From Pseudomonadota bacterium (GTDB taxonomy: Bacteria > Pseudomonadota > Gammaproteobacteria > Xanthomonadales > Xanthomonadaceae), in assembly GCA_020161335.1 (NCBI GenBank), contig JAIUOJ010000004.1:1-64000 (forward strand): a stretch of DNA of 64,000 nt, given 5' to 3'. How positions within the stretch are numbered: the stretch's first letter is position 1; the number at the start of each line of letters is the position of its first letter. The position numbers and the translations under genes are program-made. Below the pieces are notes generated by a model. The model was not told where the DNA came from and searched no databases. It saw only the letters and a list, made by a program, of their open reading frames with translations. This document shows positions 17,917 to 27,700 of this stretch, in pieces.

Positions 17917-19068
17917 TCACCACTCGGCCACGCTGCCGTCGGCATGGCGCCACAGCGGGTTGCGCCAGCGCGGCGGCGTGCGCGCGACGCGCGCCAGCAG
18001 TGCTTCGTCGATCTCCACCCCCAGCCCCGGCTTCGGCAAGGCGGCGATGCAGCCGTCCGCGTCGCAGCGGAAATCGTCCTTGTTGAGGACGTAGTCCATC
18101 AGGTCCGCCCCTTCGTTGTAGTGGATGCCGATGCTCTGTTCCTGCAGCATCGCATTCCAGCTGACGAAGTCCACCTGCAGGCAGGCGGCCAGGGCCACCG
18201 GGCCCAGCGGGCAGTGCGGCGCGAGGCCGACGTCATGCGCCTCGGCCATCGCCGCGATCCGGACGCATTCGGTGATGCCACCGGCGTGCGACAGGTCCGG
18301 CTGCAGCATGGCCAGGCCGCCGGCGGCCAGCACCGGCTTGAACTCGGCGCGCGAGTACATGCGCTCGCCGGCGGCGAGCGGGATCGAGGTGGCGTCCGAC
18401 AGCGGGCGGTAGCTCTCCCACTGCTCGGGCAGCACCGGCTCCTCGACGAACAGCGGTTTGAACGGGGCCAGTTCGCGCAGCAGCACGCGCGCCATCGGCA
18501 CGCTGACGCGGCCGTGGAAGTCGATGCCGAAGTCGATCGCGTCGCCGACCGCTTCGCGCACCGCGGCGACCTTGGCGACCGCGGCGTCGACCGCGCGCGG
18601 GCTGTCGATCAGGCGCAGTTCCTCGGTGCCGTTGAACTTGAAGGTATCGAAGCCCTGCGCGCGGTAGCGCTGCATCTGCGCCACGATGTCCGCGGGACGG
18701 TCGCCGCCGACCCAGCGATAGGTCTTCATGCGGTCGCGCACCAGGCCGCCCAGCAGTTCGTACACCGGCACGCCCAGCACCTTGCCCTTGATGTCCCACA
18801 GCGCCTGGTCGATGCCGGCGATCGCGCTCATCAGGATCGCGCCGCCGCGGTAGAAGCCGCCGCGGTACAGCACCTGCCACAGGTCGTTGATGCGCGCGGG
18901 GTCGCGCCCGACGAGGTAGTCGGCCAGTTCGTGCACGGCCGCCTCCACGGTCTGCGCGCGGCCCTCGATGACCGGCTCGCCCCAGCCGTGCACGCCTTCG
19001 TCGGTCTCGACCTTGACGAACAGCCAGCGCGGCGGCGCCTGCCAGGTGGTCAGCCGCGTGATCTTCAT
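17917..19068 (-). CDS. dgoD: D-galactonate dehydratase
   Basis: 383-residue enolase-superfamily enzyme, converting galactonate to 2-keto-3-deoxygalactonate. It starts [20 protein letters not shown], as in DgoD. Metal ligands and bases are in [11 protein letters not shown] (Asp plus catalytic His), [11 protein letters not shown] (Glu), [11 protein letters not shown] (Glu) and [15 protein letters not shown] (His). These match the galactonate dehydratase subgroup rather than mandelate racemase proper. The start overlaps the dgoA stop (ATGA). Cytoplasmic. Confidence 0.95.
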   Translation of the reverse strand: MKITRLTTWQAPPRWLFVKVETDEGVHGWGEPVIEGRAQTVEAAVHELADYLVGRDPARINDLWQVLYRGGFYRGGAILMSAIAGIDQALWDIKGKVLGVPVYELLGGLVRDRMKTYRWVGGDRPADIVAQMQRYRAQGFDTFKFNGTEELRLIDSPRAVDAAVAKVAAVREAVGDAIDFGIDFHGRVSVPMARVLLRELAPFKPLFVEEPVLPEQWESYRPLSDATSIPLAAGERMYSRAEFKPVLAAGGLAMLQPDLSHAGGITECVRIAAMAEAHDVGLAPHCPLGPVALAACLQVDFVSWNAMLQEQSIGIHYNEGADLMDYVLNKDDFRCDADGCIAALPKPGLGVEIDEALLARVARTPPRWRNPLWRHADGSVAEW

Positions 19069-19691
19069 GCCGCGTGGTCCTGCCAGGCCTGGCGGAAGCG
19101 GCGCGCGTGCCCGCGCGTGACTTCGACCGACTGGCCCGGGCGATAGAGTTCGCCGCCGGCGCCGACACCATCGCAGCCGGCGGAGAGGTAGCCGGCAAGC
19201 GAGAGAGGGGTGACGCCGCCGACGGCGAAGAGGGGAACGGCGGGCAGCACGCTGCGCAGGGCGCGCACCATGCCCGTCCCGTAAACGGAGGCGGGAAACA
19301 GCTTGAGCAGGTGTGCGCCGGCGTCGAGTGCGTCGAAGGCCTCGCTGGCGCTGCCGATGCCGACGACCGTGTGCAGCCCTTGCGCGAGCGCGTGGCGGAC
19401 CAGCGCCGGGCGCACGTTCGGCGTCACCGCGAGCGCGCCGCCGGCCGCGACCAGGGCGTCGACGTGTTCCATCGTGAGGACGGTGCCGGCGCCGATGCAC
19501 GCGCGGTGGCCGTAGGCGCGCGCGGCGATGGCCACGCTGTCCGCCCAGTCCGGGGAGTTGGTGGGGACTTCGATCGCGTCGAAGCCCTCTTCGACCAGTG
19601 CGCCGACGTGCGCGGCCACCTCGCCGGGCGTGATGCCGCGCAGGATGGCGATGATCGGCAGGCGGACAGGCAGCCCGGCGGAGGTGGCCAT
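19065..19691 (-). CDS. dgoA: 2-dehydro-3-deoxy-6-phosphogalactonate aldolase
   Basis: 208-residue class I aldolase of the KDPG/KDPGal family that splits KDPGal into pyruvate and glyceraldehyde-3-phosphate. Motifs are [13 protein letters not shown] (Arg), [13 protein letters not shown] (catalytic Glu) and [14 protein letters not shown] (Schiff-base Lys). NSPD in place of the usual TP after the Glu is the KDPGal type rather than KDPG. It is the first gene of the dgoA-dgoD-lactonase-dgoK-GH43 operon; the 298-nt region upstream holds a 27-bp palindrome shared with the divergent LysR gene. Confidence 0.92.
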   Translation of the reverse strand: MATSAGLPVRLPIIAILRGITPGEVAAHVGALVEEGFDAIEVPTNSPDWADSVAIAARAYGHRACIGAGTVLTMEHVDALVAAGGALAVTPNVRPALVRHALAQGLHTVVGIGSASEAFDALDAGAHLLKLFPASVYGTGMVRALRSVLPAVPLFAVGGVTPLSLAGYLSAGCDGVGAGGELYRPGQSVEVTRGHARRFRQAWQDHAA

Positions 19692-19916
19692 CGGTGTCAG
19701 CGCCCCCGGGTGCCCGTGCCGCGGGCCACCGGGGCCCGTCCTGGGCCGTGGCCCTGATCCGATTGCGTCATGCGCCTGTCCTCCCCGGTGGAACGGCTTC
19801 GCCAGCGTCCGCCCGCCGTGTGCCGGGCGGGTCGATGTCGCCGGTCGCGGGCCCGCACCCGTCCGGGCGAGGCGCCTGCGGCGAAGCAGCGGCATAAGCC
19901 TTGCGTGCCGATCTAT

Positions 19917-19943
19917 GTACGACAAATGAAATTTTCGTCGTAC
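19917..19943. promoter_or_regulatory. 27-bp palindrome in the dgoA/lysR divergent region
   Basis: GTACGAC and GTCGTAC, perfect 7-nt arms separated by 13 nt, 47 nt upstream of lysR and 226 nt upstream of dgoA. On the minus strand, 19937 to 19921 reads CGAAAATTTCATTTGTC, a 15/17 match to the box upstream of the first TonB receptor. The T-N11-A-like dyad and its position are typical of a LysR autoregulatory site. The rest of the 298-nt gap (19692-19989) shows no gene; ribosome site and promoters there are weak. Confidence 0.65.
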
Positions 19944-19989
19944 CCTATTCCGGAAGCGCATAGTCGCGCGGCCATCCGGGGAGCTTGCC

Positions 19990-20967
19990 ATGGTCCATTC
20001 CGCCACGGGCTGGTCGAGCGCGACGCGCCTCAAGACCCGCCACCTCGCGCTGCTGGTGCACCTGCATGAGCAAGGCTCGGTGTTGCGTGCGGCCGAGGCG
20101 GCCAACATGACCCAGCCGGCCGCTTCCAAACTGCTGGCCGAAATGGAGAGCCTGCTCGGGGTCCCGCTGTTCACGCGCCACGCGCGCGGGGTGGAGGCGA
20201 CCTGGTACGGCCAGGCGCTGGTGCGGCGCGCTCGCTCGGCGCTGTCCGAAATCGGGCGCGCGCAGGACGAGATCGCCGCGTTGCGCAGCGGACGCATGGG
20301 GCAGGCGGCGATCGGCACCGTGGTCAACCCGGGCACCCATCTCGTGCCGCAGGCGATCGCTGCGGTCAAGCGCGATTTCCCCGACATCCTGGTGCGGGTG
20401 GACATGGACTACAGCCGTCCGCTGGTGTCGCGCCTGCTCGACGGCCAGCTGGACATCGTCGTCGGCCGGATCATGGATCCGGAGGGGTCGGCCGACCTCG
20501 AGTTCGAGCCGCTGGCGGACGAGCCGCACGCGGTGATCGTGCGCGCGGGACATCCCCTGGCGCAGCGCGGGACGGTCGGCCATTCCGACCTCGCCGACTA
20601 CGGCTGGATCATGCCGCCGGCGGCGAGCGTGCTGCGCGCGCGGCTGGACGCGGTGTTCCTCGAACACGGCCTGCCGCTGCCGCACAACATCGTCGAGACC
20701 GCGTCGCTGCCGGTCATCATCCACCTGCTGCGCCACAGCGACCTGCTGACCGCGCTGCCGGCCGAATCGGTAGGCCCGTACCTGCAGACCGGACAGATGT
20801 GCCTGCTGCCGATCGAGCTCGGGGTCCGGATGGAATTCTTCGGCCTCATCCGCCGCCGCGACCAGCCCCTGTCGCCGGGGGCGGAGCGCGTGCTGGAAGC
20901 GCTGCGCAGCACGGCGCTGCGGATCTACCCGCCGCTGCCCGGTCGCGAGCCCCCCGGCCCGGGTTGA
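19990..20967 (+). CDS. LysR-family regulator, probable regulator of the sugar locus
   Basis: 325 residues. The N-terminal winged helix-turn-helix (about 15-75) reads TRHLALLVHLHEQGSVLRAA, then MTQPAASKLLAEMESLLGVP and LFTRHARGVEATWYG. The effector-binding domain (about 100-310) resembles the GbpR-type sugar-responsive LysR branch (GTVVNPGTHLVPQAI; GQLDIVVGRIMDPEGS). It is divergent from the dgo operon and upstream of the receptor and glycosidase genes. The recurring box upstream of three units is its best candidate site. The inducer is not readable; a xyloglucan-derived sugar or galactose derivative would fit. Confidence 0.88.
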   Translation: MVHSATGWSSATRLKTRHLALLVHLHEQGSVLRAAEAANMTQPAASKLLAEMESLLGVPLFTRHARGVEATWYGQALVRRARSALSEIGRAQDEIAALRSGRMGQAAIGTVVNPGTHLVPQAIAAVKRDFPDILVRVDMDYSRPLVSRLLDGQLDIVVGRIMDPEGSADLEFEPLADEPHAVIVRAGHPLAQRGTVGHSDLADYGWIMPPAASVLRARLDAVFLEHGLPLPHNIVETASLPVIIHLLRHSDLLTALPAESVGPYLQTGQMCLLPIELGVRMEFFGLIRRRDQPLSPGAERVLEALRSTALRIYPPLPGREPPGPG

Positions 20968-20978
20968 CGCCGGGGGGC
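20949..20978 (+). terminator. GC hairpin overlapping the lysR stop codon
   Basis: 10-bp stem GCCCCCCGGC / GCCGGGGGGC with a 10-nt loop that contains the stop codon of lysR. There is no T-run, so termination is possible but not assured. Confidence 0.3.
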
Positions 20979-21059
20979 CCGCGGCCCGTGAGCGCGACCG
21001 ATCGTGCCTGCCCGCGTGCCAGGCGGCCCGCCTGTATTCCGCTGGAGAATACGTGAATC

Positions 21060-21101
21060 GGAAAATTTCATTGGTCATGCATGGATCGCGGCTCCTATGC
21101 T
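21060..21101 (+). promoter_or_regulatory. Shared box and promoter region of TonB receptor 1
   Basis: The box GGAAAATTTCATTGGTC (21060-21076) is followed 17 nt later by CCTATGCTCGC, whose TATGCT (21096-21101) is a plausible -10. The box matches 15/17 with the one before the GH74 gene and 15/17 with the one in the dgoA/lysR palindrome. The GH74 region also has CCTATCCTCGC at nearly the same distance. Confidence 0.55.
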
Positions 21102-21222
21102 CGCGCCGATCGCCTGATGTCCTGCGTTGTCATGCGCGGGACATGGGCCTGGATCACGCATTCGCCGCTCTGCCGCGGCCCACAACTCAATCGCTTGTCA
21201 TGTGCCCGTGGGAGGGAACACC

Positions 21223-24192
21223 ATGTCAATGCTCCGCAATCGTCGTCCGCTCGAGCGGGTGACGGCGCCCGATGCCATCCGTGCCTTCCGTCGCTCCGCG
21301 CTCGCCGTCGGGATCGCCGCCCTGCTGTGCGGCACCACCGTCCATGCGCAGGACGCCGCGGGGGCCGCGTCGTCGAGCGAGGCCACCGACCTCGACGTCG
21401 TCAAGGTCACCGGCATCCGCGGCTCGGTGTACAAGGCGCAGGACATCAAACGCGACGCCGCGACCTTCGTCGATTCGGTGACCGCGCTCGACATCGGCGC
21501 GCTGCCCGACCGCAGCGTCACCGAAACCCTCTCGCGCATCCCCGGCGTGACCATCGACCGCTTCCTGTCGGTGGTCGACCCCGAGCACTTCTCCGCCGAA
21601 GGCGGCGGCGTGCAGGTGCGCGGCCTGACCCAGGTGCGCTCCGAACTCAACGGCCGCGACAGCTTCTCGGCCTCCGGCGGACGCGCGCTGAGCTTCCAGG
21701 ACGTGCCGTCGGAACTGATGGCCGGCGTCGACGTGTACAAGAACCAGAAGGCCGACATGATCGAGGGCGGCCTCGGCGGCAGCGTCGACCTGCGCACCTT
21801 CATGCCCTTCGACTTCGAGGGCAGCAAGTTCGGCATGTCCTTCAGCGCCAACCAGGGCGACTTCGCCGACAAGCTCAAGCCCTCCGGCTCGATCCTGTAC
21901 AGCAACCGCTGGGAAACCGATGCCGGCGACTTCGGCATCCTCGTCGACGTCGCGCATTCGGAACTGGCCACGCGCACCGACGGCATGTTCGTGCGGCCGT
22001 TCTTCAACACCACCAACAGCGACCTCAACGGCGACGAGGTCAACGAGTCGCTGTGGCTGCCGCGCGGCGCCGACTGGCGCACGCTGGAGTACGAGCGCGA
22101 ACGCCAGGGCGCCTATGTCGCGCTGCAGTGGCGGCCCAACGACGACATCGAGGTGTCCGCGACCGCGTTCCAGAGCAGCTACGACGAGCTGTGGTACGAG
22201 GATGCGATCTTCGTCTCCAACGACCCGCTGCAGGTGCGGGTGGATGCCAGCCAGCCCTACCGGCTCGACGGCAACGTGTTCGTATCCGGTCGCCTCCGCT
22301 CCGCCGGCGACATCCCGATGGGCACCGACATCCGCGCCTCGCACCGCGAGTCCAAGACCACCGACTACTCAATCGGCCTGAAGTGGCGCTTCAGCGACCG
22401 CACCGAGTTCTCGACCGACCTGCAGTACATCAAGGCCAGGACCAACATCCTCGACTCAACGGTGTCGCTGGGCGTCAACGTGCCCTACATCGACGTCGAC
22501 CTCAGCGGCAAGGTGCCGTCGATCGGCATCGACGAGCAGTTCACGCGCAACCCGGACAACTACTACTGGGGCTTCACCATGGACCACCGCGACGACAACG
22601 TCGCCGACGAGGTGGCGTGGCGCGCGGACCTCAAGCACAGCTTCGACAGCAACGTATTCGATTCGATCAAGTTCGGCGTGCGCGTGACCGACCGCGATGC
22701 CACCAGCATCGACAACGGCTACGACTGGCAGCCGGTGATCCAGCCGTGGATGCAATGGTGGGCGCTGCCGGGCGACCAGCCATTGCCGGGGCTTGACCTC
22801 AACGGCACGGTCAATTCGAGTCTAGTCAACCTGACCACCTTCAACAACTTCTACCGCGGCGACGCCAATACGCCGGGCGCCTTCTATGCCCCGATCCTGG
22901 CCACCGCGCTCGGCTTCCCGGCCAGCTACCAGGACATCCACGACGCCGCCGATCCGTACTACACCTGCTGTTACGCCGGGACCTACGCGCCGCGCAACCT
23001 CAACGACCCGCAGTGGCGCAACGTGCAGACCGAGCGCACCTACGCCGCCTACGCGATGCTCAACTTCGCCGTGGACGACTGGCTGCTTGACGGCAACGTT
23101 GGCGTCCGCGTGGTGCGCACCGAGAGCACGGCCGACGGCTTCGTGGTCTATCCCAACGTGGCCTATGCGCCGTACCTGGGCGCCGGGGAGTCCGAGCCGA
23201 TCAGCGCGAGCAATTCGTACACCGACGTTCTGCCCAGCCTCAACCTGAAGTGGGAGCTCGCCGACAACCTGTTGCTGCGCTTCGCCGCGTCGAAGGCGAT
23301 CGCGCGTCCCAACTTCAGCGACATGCAGGCCTACCAGGAGCTGCGCGCGGCAACCAAGCCAGGCATCGATCCGCCGGACGACGGCAGCGCGTTGCCGATC
23401 ACCGATCTCGACCTCACCGGCAGCTCGACCGACAACCCGTTCCTGACGCCGATGAAGGCGAACCAGTTCGACCTGTCGCTGGAGTGGTACTTCGCGCCCG
23501 ACCGCGGCGGCATGGCCTGGGTGAACTTCTTCTACAAGGACATCAAGGACTATTTCCGCCAGCAGACCGAACTGCTGCCCTATCCGGGCACCGACGGCAA
23601 CCAGTACGAGTACCTGGTCTCGCGCCTGGTGAACGTCGGCACCGCCAAGATCCAGGGTGCCGAGGTGGGCTGGAACCAGTTCTTCGACTTCCTGCCGGCG
23701 CCGTTCGACGGCTTCGGCGCATCGGCCAACTACACCTACATCGACAGCTCGACGAAGATCCCGGACGCCTCGAACGCGGTGCCGGTGGACACCGACGGCT
23801 CGCTGTTCTCCGACCTGCCGGCGGATGGCCTGTCCAAGAATGCGTACAACGTCGCGCTGTTCTACGAGAAGGGCCCGTGGCAGGTGCGCCTGGCCTACAA
23901 CTGGCGCAGCGAGTACCTGCTGTCGATCGGCCCGAACGGCTACAACGGCAGCTACACGGTCGACGACGAAACGATCGCGTGGAAACTGCCGGTGTACAGC
24001 GACAGCTTCGGCCAGCTCGACGGGTCGATCTTCTACCGGTTCTCGGACCACGTGCAGCTCGGCCTGGAGATGAACAACCTCAACAACGCCGAGCAGCGCA
24101 CGATCATGGACCAGAACGGGGCCGGCCGGCGCACCACGTCCTGGTACGTCAACGACCGGCGCTACGCCGCGACGCTGCGCTTCACCTTCTGA
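21223..24192 (+). CDS. TonB-dependent receptor, probable xyloglucan-oligosaccharide importer 1
   Basis: 989-residue outer-membrane receptor. The signal peptide ends VHAQD (about residue 43); a TonB-box-like segment (LDVVKVTG) is near 65. The plug domain starts about 70 (ALPDRSVTETLSRIPGVTID) with GGGVQVRGLTQVRSELNGRD and a conserved GVDVYKNQKADMIEGGLGG segment. The 22-strand barrel ends in RRYAATLRFTF with the terminal Phe needed for insertion. The plug sequence is the large-receptor type of Xanthomonadales linked to carbohydrate uptake, not the siderophore type. The start has a GGGAGGG ribosome site. Its neighbours are glycosidases for xyloglucan, so its substrate is inferred to be xyloglucan fragments. 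Confidence 0.92.
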   Translation: MSMLRNRRPLERVTAPDAIRAFRRSALAVGIAALLCGTTVHAQDAAGAASSSEATDLDVVKVTGIRGSVYKAQDIKRDAATFVDSVTALDIGALPDRSVTETLSRIPGVTIDRFLSVVDPEHFSAEGGGVQVRGLTQVRSELNGRDSFSASGGRALSFQDVPSELMAGVDVYKNQKADMIEGGLGGSVDLRTFMPFDFEGSKFGMSFSANQGDFADKLKPSGSILYSNRWETDAGDFGILVDVAHSELATRTDGMFVRPFFNTTNSDLNGDEVNESLWLPRGADWRTLEYERERQGAYVALQWRPNDDIEVSATAFQSSYDELWYEDAIFVSNDPLQVRVDASQPYRLDGNVFVSGRLRSAGDIPMGTDIRASHRESKTTDYSIGLKWRFSDRTEFSTDLQYIKARTNILDSTVSLGVNVPYIDVDLSGKVPSIGIDEQFTRNPDNYYWGFTMDHRDDNVADEVAWRADLKHSFDSNVFDSIKFGVRVTDRDATSIDNGYDWQPVIQPWMQWWALPGDQPLPGLDLNGTVNSSLVNLTTFNNFYRGDANTPGAFYAPILATALGFPASYQDIHDAADPYYTCCYAGTYAPRNLNDPQWRNVQTERTYAAYAMLNFAVDDWLLDGNVGVRVVRTESTADGFVVYPNVAYAPYLGAGESEPISASNSYTDVLPSLNLKWELADNLLLRFAASKAIARPNFSDMQAYQELRAATKPGIDPPDDGSALPITDLDLTGSSTDNPFLTPMKANQFDLSLEWYFAPDRGGMAWVNFFYKDIKDYFRQQTELLPYPGTDGNQYEYLVSRLVNVGTAKIQGAEVGWNQFFDFLPAPFDGFGASANYTYIDSSTKIPDASNAVPVDTDGSLFSDLPADGLSKNAYNVALFYEKGPWQVRLAYNWRSEYLLSIGPNGYNGSYTVDDETIAWKLPVYSDSFGQLDGSIFYRFSDHVQLGLEMNNLNNAEQRTIMDQNGAGRRTTSWYVNDRRYAATLRFTF

Positions 24193-24259
24193 CCGCGGCG
24201 TCCTTGCCGGGCCGCGGCGCTGCGCGCCCCGGCCTCGCCTGAAGCCGCACCGGCACCAA

Positions 24260-24288
24260 GGCCCGCCCCGCAAGGGGCGGGCCTTTTT
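24260..24288 (+). terminator. Intrinsic terminator after TonB receptor 1
   Basis: 10-bp stem GGCCCGCCCC / GGGGCGGGCC with a GCAA loop followed by TTTTT. It ends the receptor 1 transcript, so receptor 2 needs its own promoter. Confidence 0.85.
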
Positions 24289-24390
24289 CTCGTCGGGCCC
24301 GAGCGTGCCGGCCGCAGACGGCGGGCGGCGGGGCGCGCCGCGGGCGGATGCTGCGTTGCACAAGGTTTCGCGCGTTCCAGCGCCGCCGAA

Positions 24391-24435
24391 TCGCACCCGT
24401 GCGAAACCTACCGCCGGTCGCACTTTTTGTTGTAC
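24391..24435. promoter_or_regulatory. Alternating TCGCAC/GTGCGA sites upstream of TonB receptor 2
   Basis: TCGCAC (24391-24396), GTGCGA (24399-24404) and TCGCAC (24418-24423) alternate in orientation. The last two form an inverted repeat with a 13-nt spacer, the same spacing as in the dgoA/lysR palindrome. CACTTTTTGTTGTAC (24421-24435) follows and resembles the end of that palindrome (TTTGTCGTAC on the minus strand). The remaining 537-nt gap (24193-24729) holds the terminator of receptor 1 and about 290 nt of leader in which I see no gene. Confidence 0.45.
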
Positions 24436-24729
24436 GGTTGGGCTGTCTAACGCTGTCATCTTCGCCCTTGCCCCGCAACTGACACGGGCGCGGCGCGGGT
24501 GTCGGCGGACGCGGTCCGTCGCCGGGACCGCGGCGACTGGCGGATCCTTCCGCTTGGCCGCGACACGAGAGGCTGCACGCGATCCGGCTTGGGGGCAGGG
24601 TCGCGTGCAGGAGGCGCTCAACGCCAGCACGAGCACCAGCGAGGGGATTCCGAGCACCGCTGCCGGAAGGCGACAAGCCAGAAACATCCATTGCCGATCG
24701 TTTGCCATGTGTCCTGGGAGGGAGCACTC

Positions 24730-27700
24730 ATGTCAAGGTTCCAAGGTCGTTTCGCCGTGGGCGCTGTTAGCGCTCGCACCACCGTCGATCCACGCTCCCG
24801 CCGCAGCGCGCTCGCGCTCGGCATCGCGCTCATGCTGGCCGCGCCAGCGCATGCACAGGACGCGGGCGCGGCCCCGGCTTCCACCGAAGCCGTCAACCTC
24901 GACCGCGTCGTGGTCAAGGGCGTGCGCGGCGCCGTGATCCGCGCGCAGGAAATCAAGCAGGAAGCGGCGCAGATCGTCGATTCGGTCACCGCCGAGGACA
25001 TCGGCGCACTGCCCGACCGCAGCGTGACCGAAACACTCAAGCGCGTGAGTGGCGTGACCGTCACCCAGTTCCTGGCGCGCGACGATCCCGACCATTTCTC
25101 CGCCGAAGGCAGCGGCGTGATGATCCGCGGCCTGACCCAGGTGCGCGGCGAACTCAACGGCCGCGACGTGTTCAGCGCCAACGGCGGCCGCGGCCTGAGC
25201 TTCGAGGAAGTGCCTTCCGAGCTGATGGCCGGCGTGGACGTGTACAAGAATCCGTCGGCCGAGATCATCGAAGGCGGCCTTGGCGGCACGATCAACCTGC
25301 GCACGCGCATGCCGTTCGACGATGCCGGCCGCCGCATCGCGGCCAGCCTCGACTACAACCACGGCGATTTCGCCAAGCAGGGCAACCCGTCCGGCTCGTT
25401 CCTGTTCAGCGACCGCTGGCAGACCGACATCGGTGAGATCGGCTTCCTCGCCAACCTGTCGTATTCGGAACTGGCCACGCGCTCGGACGGCATCCAGGTG
25501 GAAGCGTTCCAGCGACGCAACGACGAAGCGCTGCTGGCAGGCACCAGCTTCGACTGGGTGTATATCCCCGGCGGCGTCAACTGGCGCACGCTCGACTTCG
25601 AGCGCAAGCGCGAGGGCATGGCGTTCGCGCTGCAATGGCGTCCCAACGAGGACACCGAGGTCTACACCCAGTTCCTGCGCTCGAAGTACAACATGCAATG
25701 GCGCGAGCATGCGATGACGTTCGGCGACCAGCTGCAGGGTGCCGATGGCGCGTGGCGCGACAACGACATCCTGCCGGCGCCCGGCACGCAGTTCACCTAT
25801 GACGCGAACGGCGTGTTCCGCAGCGGCTACGCCACCCGTGCGCGCCAGGAAATCGATTGGGTCAACATCGACTGGGACAGCATCGACTGGAGCCAGCCCT
25901 GGGATCCGAGCATCACCGAACTGTGCTGCGGCCTGGAGCCCTACAGCCTCGCCTTCCGCACCACCAACCGCCTGTCGAAGCAGGAGACGGTGACCACCGA
26001 CTGGTCGGCCGGCTTCCGCCATTTCATCACCGACAAGTTGATCGTGCGTGGTGACCTGCAGTACGTGCGCTCCTCCAGCAAGCCGGTCGACTTCAGCGTC
26101 ATCGCCAACACCTTCCTCAGCAACGTGTTCCTCGACCTGACCGGCAAGTACCCGTCGCTGCAGCTGGCCGCCGAGCGCGAGCAGCTGCAGGACCCGGCCT
26201 CGTACTCGTGGCATGCGGCGATGGACAACCTGCAGGACAACCGCGGCGACGAGAAGGCCGGGCGGGTCGACTTCGAGTACACCTTCGACGACGGCAGCTG
26301 GCTGCGCTTCGCCCGCTTCGGCGCGCGCATCACTTCGCGCGAGCAGATCAACCGGGACAGCGGCTGGGACAACTGGATGCCGATCAGCGCCACCTGGGCC
26401 ACGCTCGATCCCGGCGCCACCGGCCAGTACGGCTCGTGGGACGGCGGCAACCAGCTGGCCTGGCTGGACCAGTACCTGACCCAGTACTCCGAGTTGTACT
26501 CGATGGGCAACTTCTTCCGCGGACAGGTCAACGTCCCGGGCAACCTGTGGTACCCGAACAACGCGATCGTCGAGCTGGCGAACGCGGGGGCCGCGTTCCC
26601 GCCACTGTACGCCGCGCGCCTCGCCGCCGGCCTGCAGGGCTGGCTGCCGGCGGTGTTCAACGCCGAGGACACCAACCACCAGCGCGAACGCACGCAGGCC
26701 GCGTACGGCGTGCTGTACTTCGAGAACGACCGCCTGTTCGGCGGCCGCACCCTGGACGGCAACGTCGGCGTGCGCGTGGTCAAGACCAGCACGCGCAACG
26801 ATGGCTATGGCCAGTTGCCCAACCTGAGCGGGCAGAGCCGGCTGACGCAGGCGTTGCGCGAACGCTTCGACGGCAGCTATTTCGGCATCAACAGCGCCAG
26901 CACCTATACCGACGTGTTGCCCAGCCTCAACCTGCGCCTGCACCTGACCGACAAGCTGCAGTGGCGCTTCGCCGCCTCCAAGGCGATCGCGCGCCCCGAG
27001 TTCCGGCAGATGACCTCGTGGCTGCCGCTGCGGGTGGGGATCTCCGAAACCTGCGACCCGGGCGACGATCCCGACGTGCCGGCCGTGCCCTGCGGCTTCG
27101 AGTACCTCGAGGGCTTCTCCGGCTCGGCCGGCAACCCGAACCTGGAGCCGATGCGCGCCAAGCAGTTCGACACTGCGCTGGAGTGGTACTTCGGGCCGGC
27201 CAACATGGTCTACGCGACCGCCTTCTACAAGGACGTCGAGGGCTATTTCGTGTCGGAGACGCGCGACGAGGTGATCGACGGGCTGACCTGGGCGATCACC
27301 CGCCCGCACAACCTCGACAAGGGCCGGATCCAGGGCTTCGAGGTGGGCTGGAACCAGTTCTTCGACTTCCTGCCGGGCTGGGCGAAGGGCTTCGGCATCC
27401 AGGCCAACTACACCTATGTCGACAGTTCCGGCGGGCGCAACGCGAATCCCGAGCCGAACGATCCCGACGGACGCCGGCCGCAGCTCGACGACCTGCCGCT
27501 GGAAGGCTTGTCCAAGCGTGCGTACAACGTGGTCGGCGTGTACGAATACGGGCGCGTGTCGTTCCGCCTGGCCTACAACTGGCGCTCGCGCTACCTGCTG
27601 ACCGCCAGCGAGACCAACCTGCAGCTGCCGATGTGGGCGGACGACTTCGGCCAACTGGACGGATCGTTCTTCTACAACATCAACGACAACATCCAGATCG

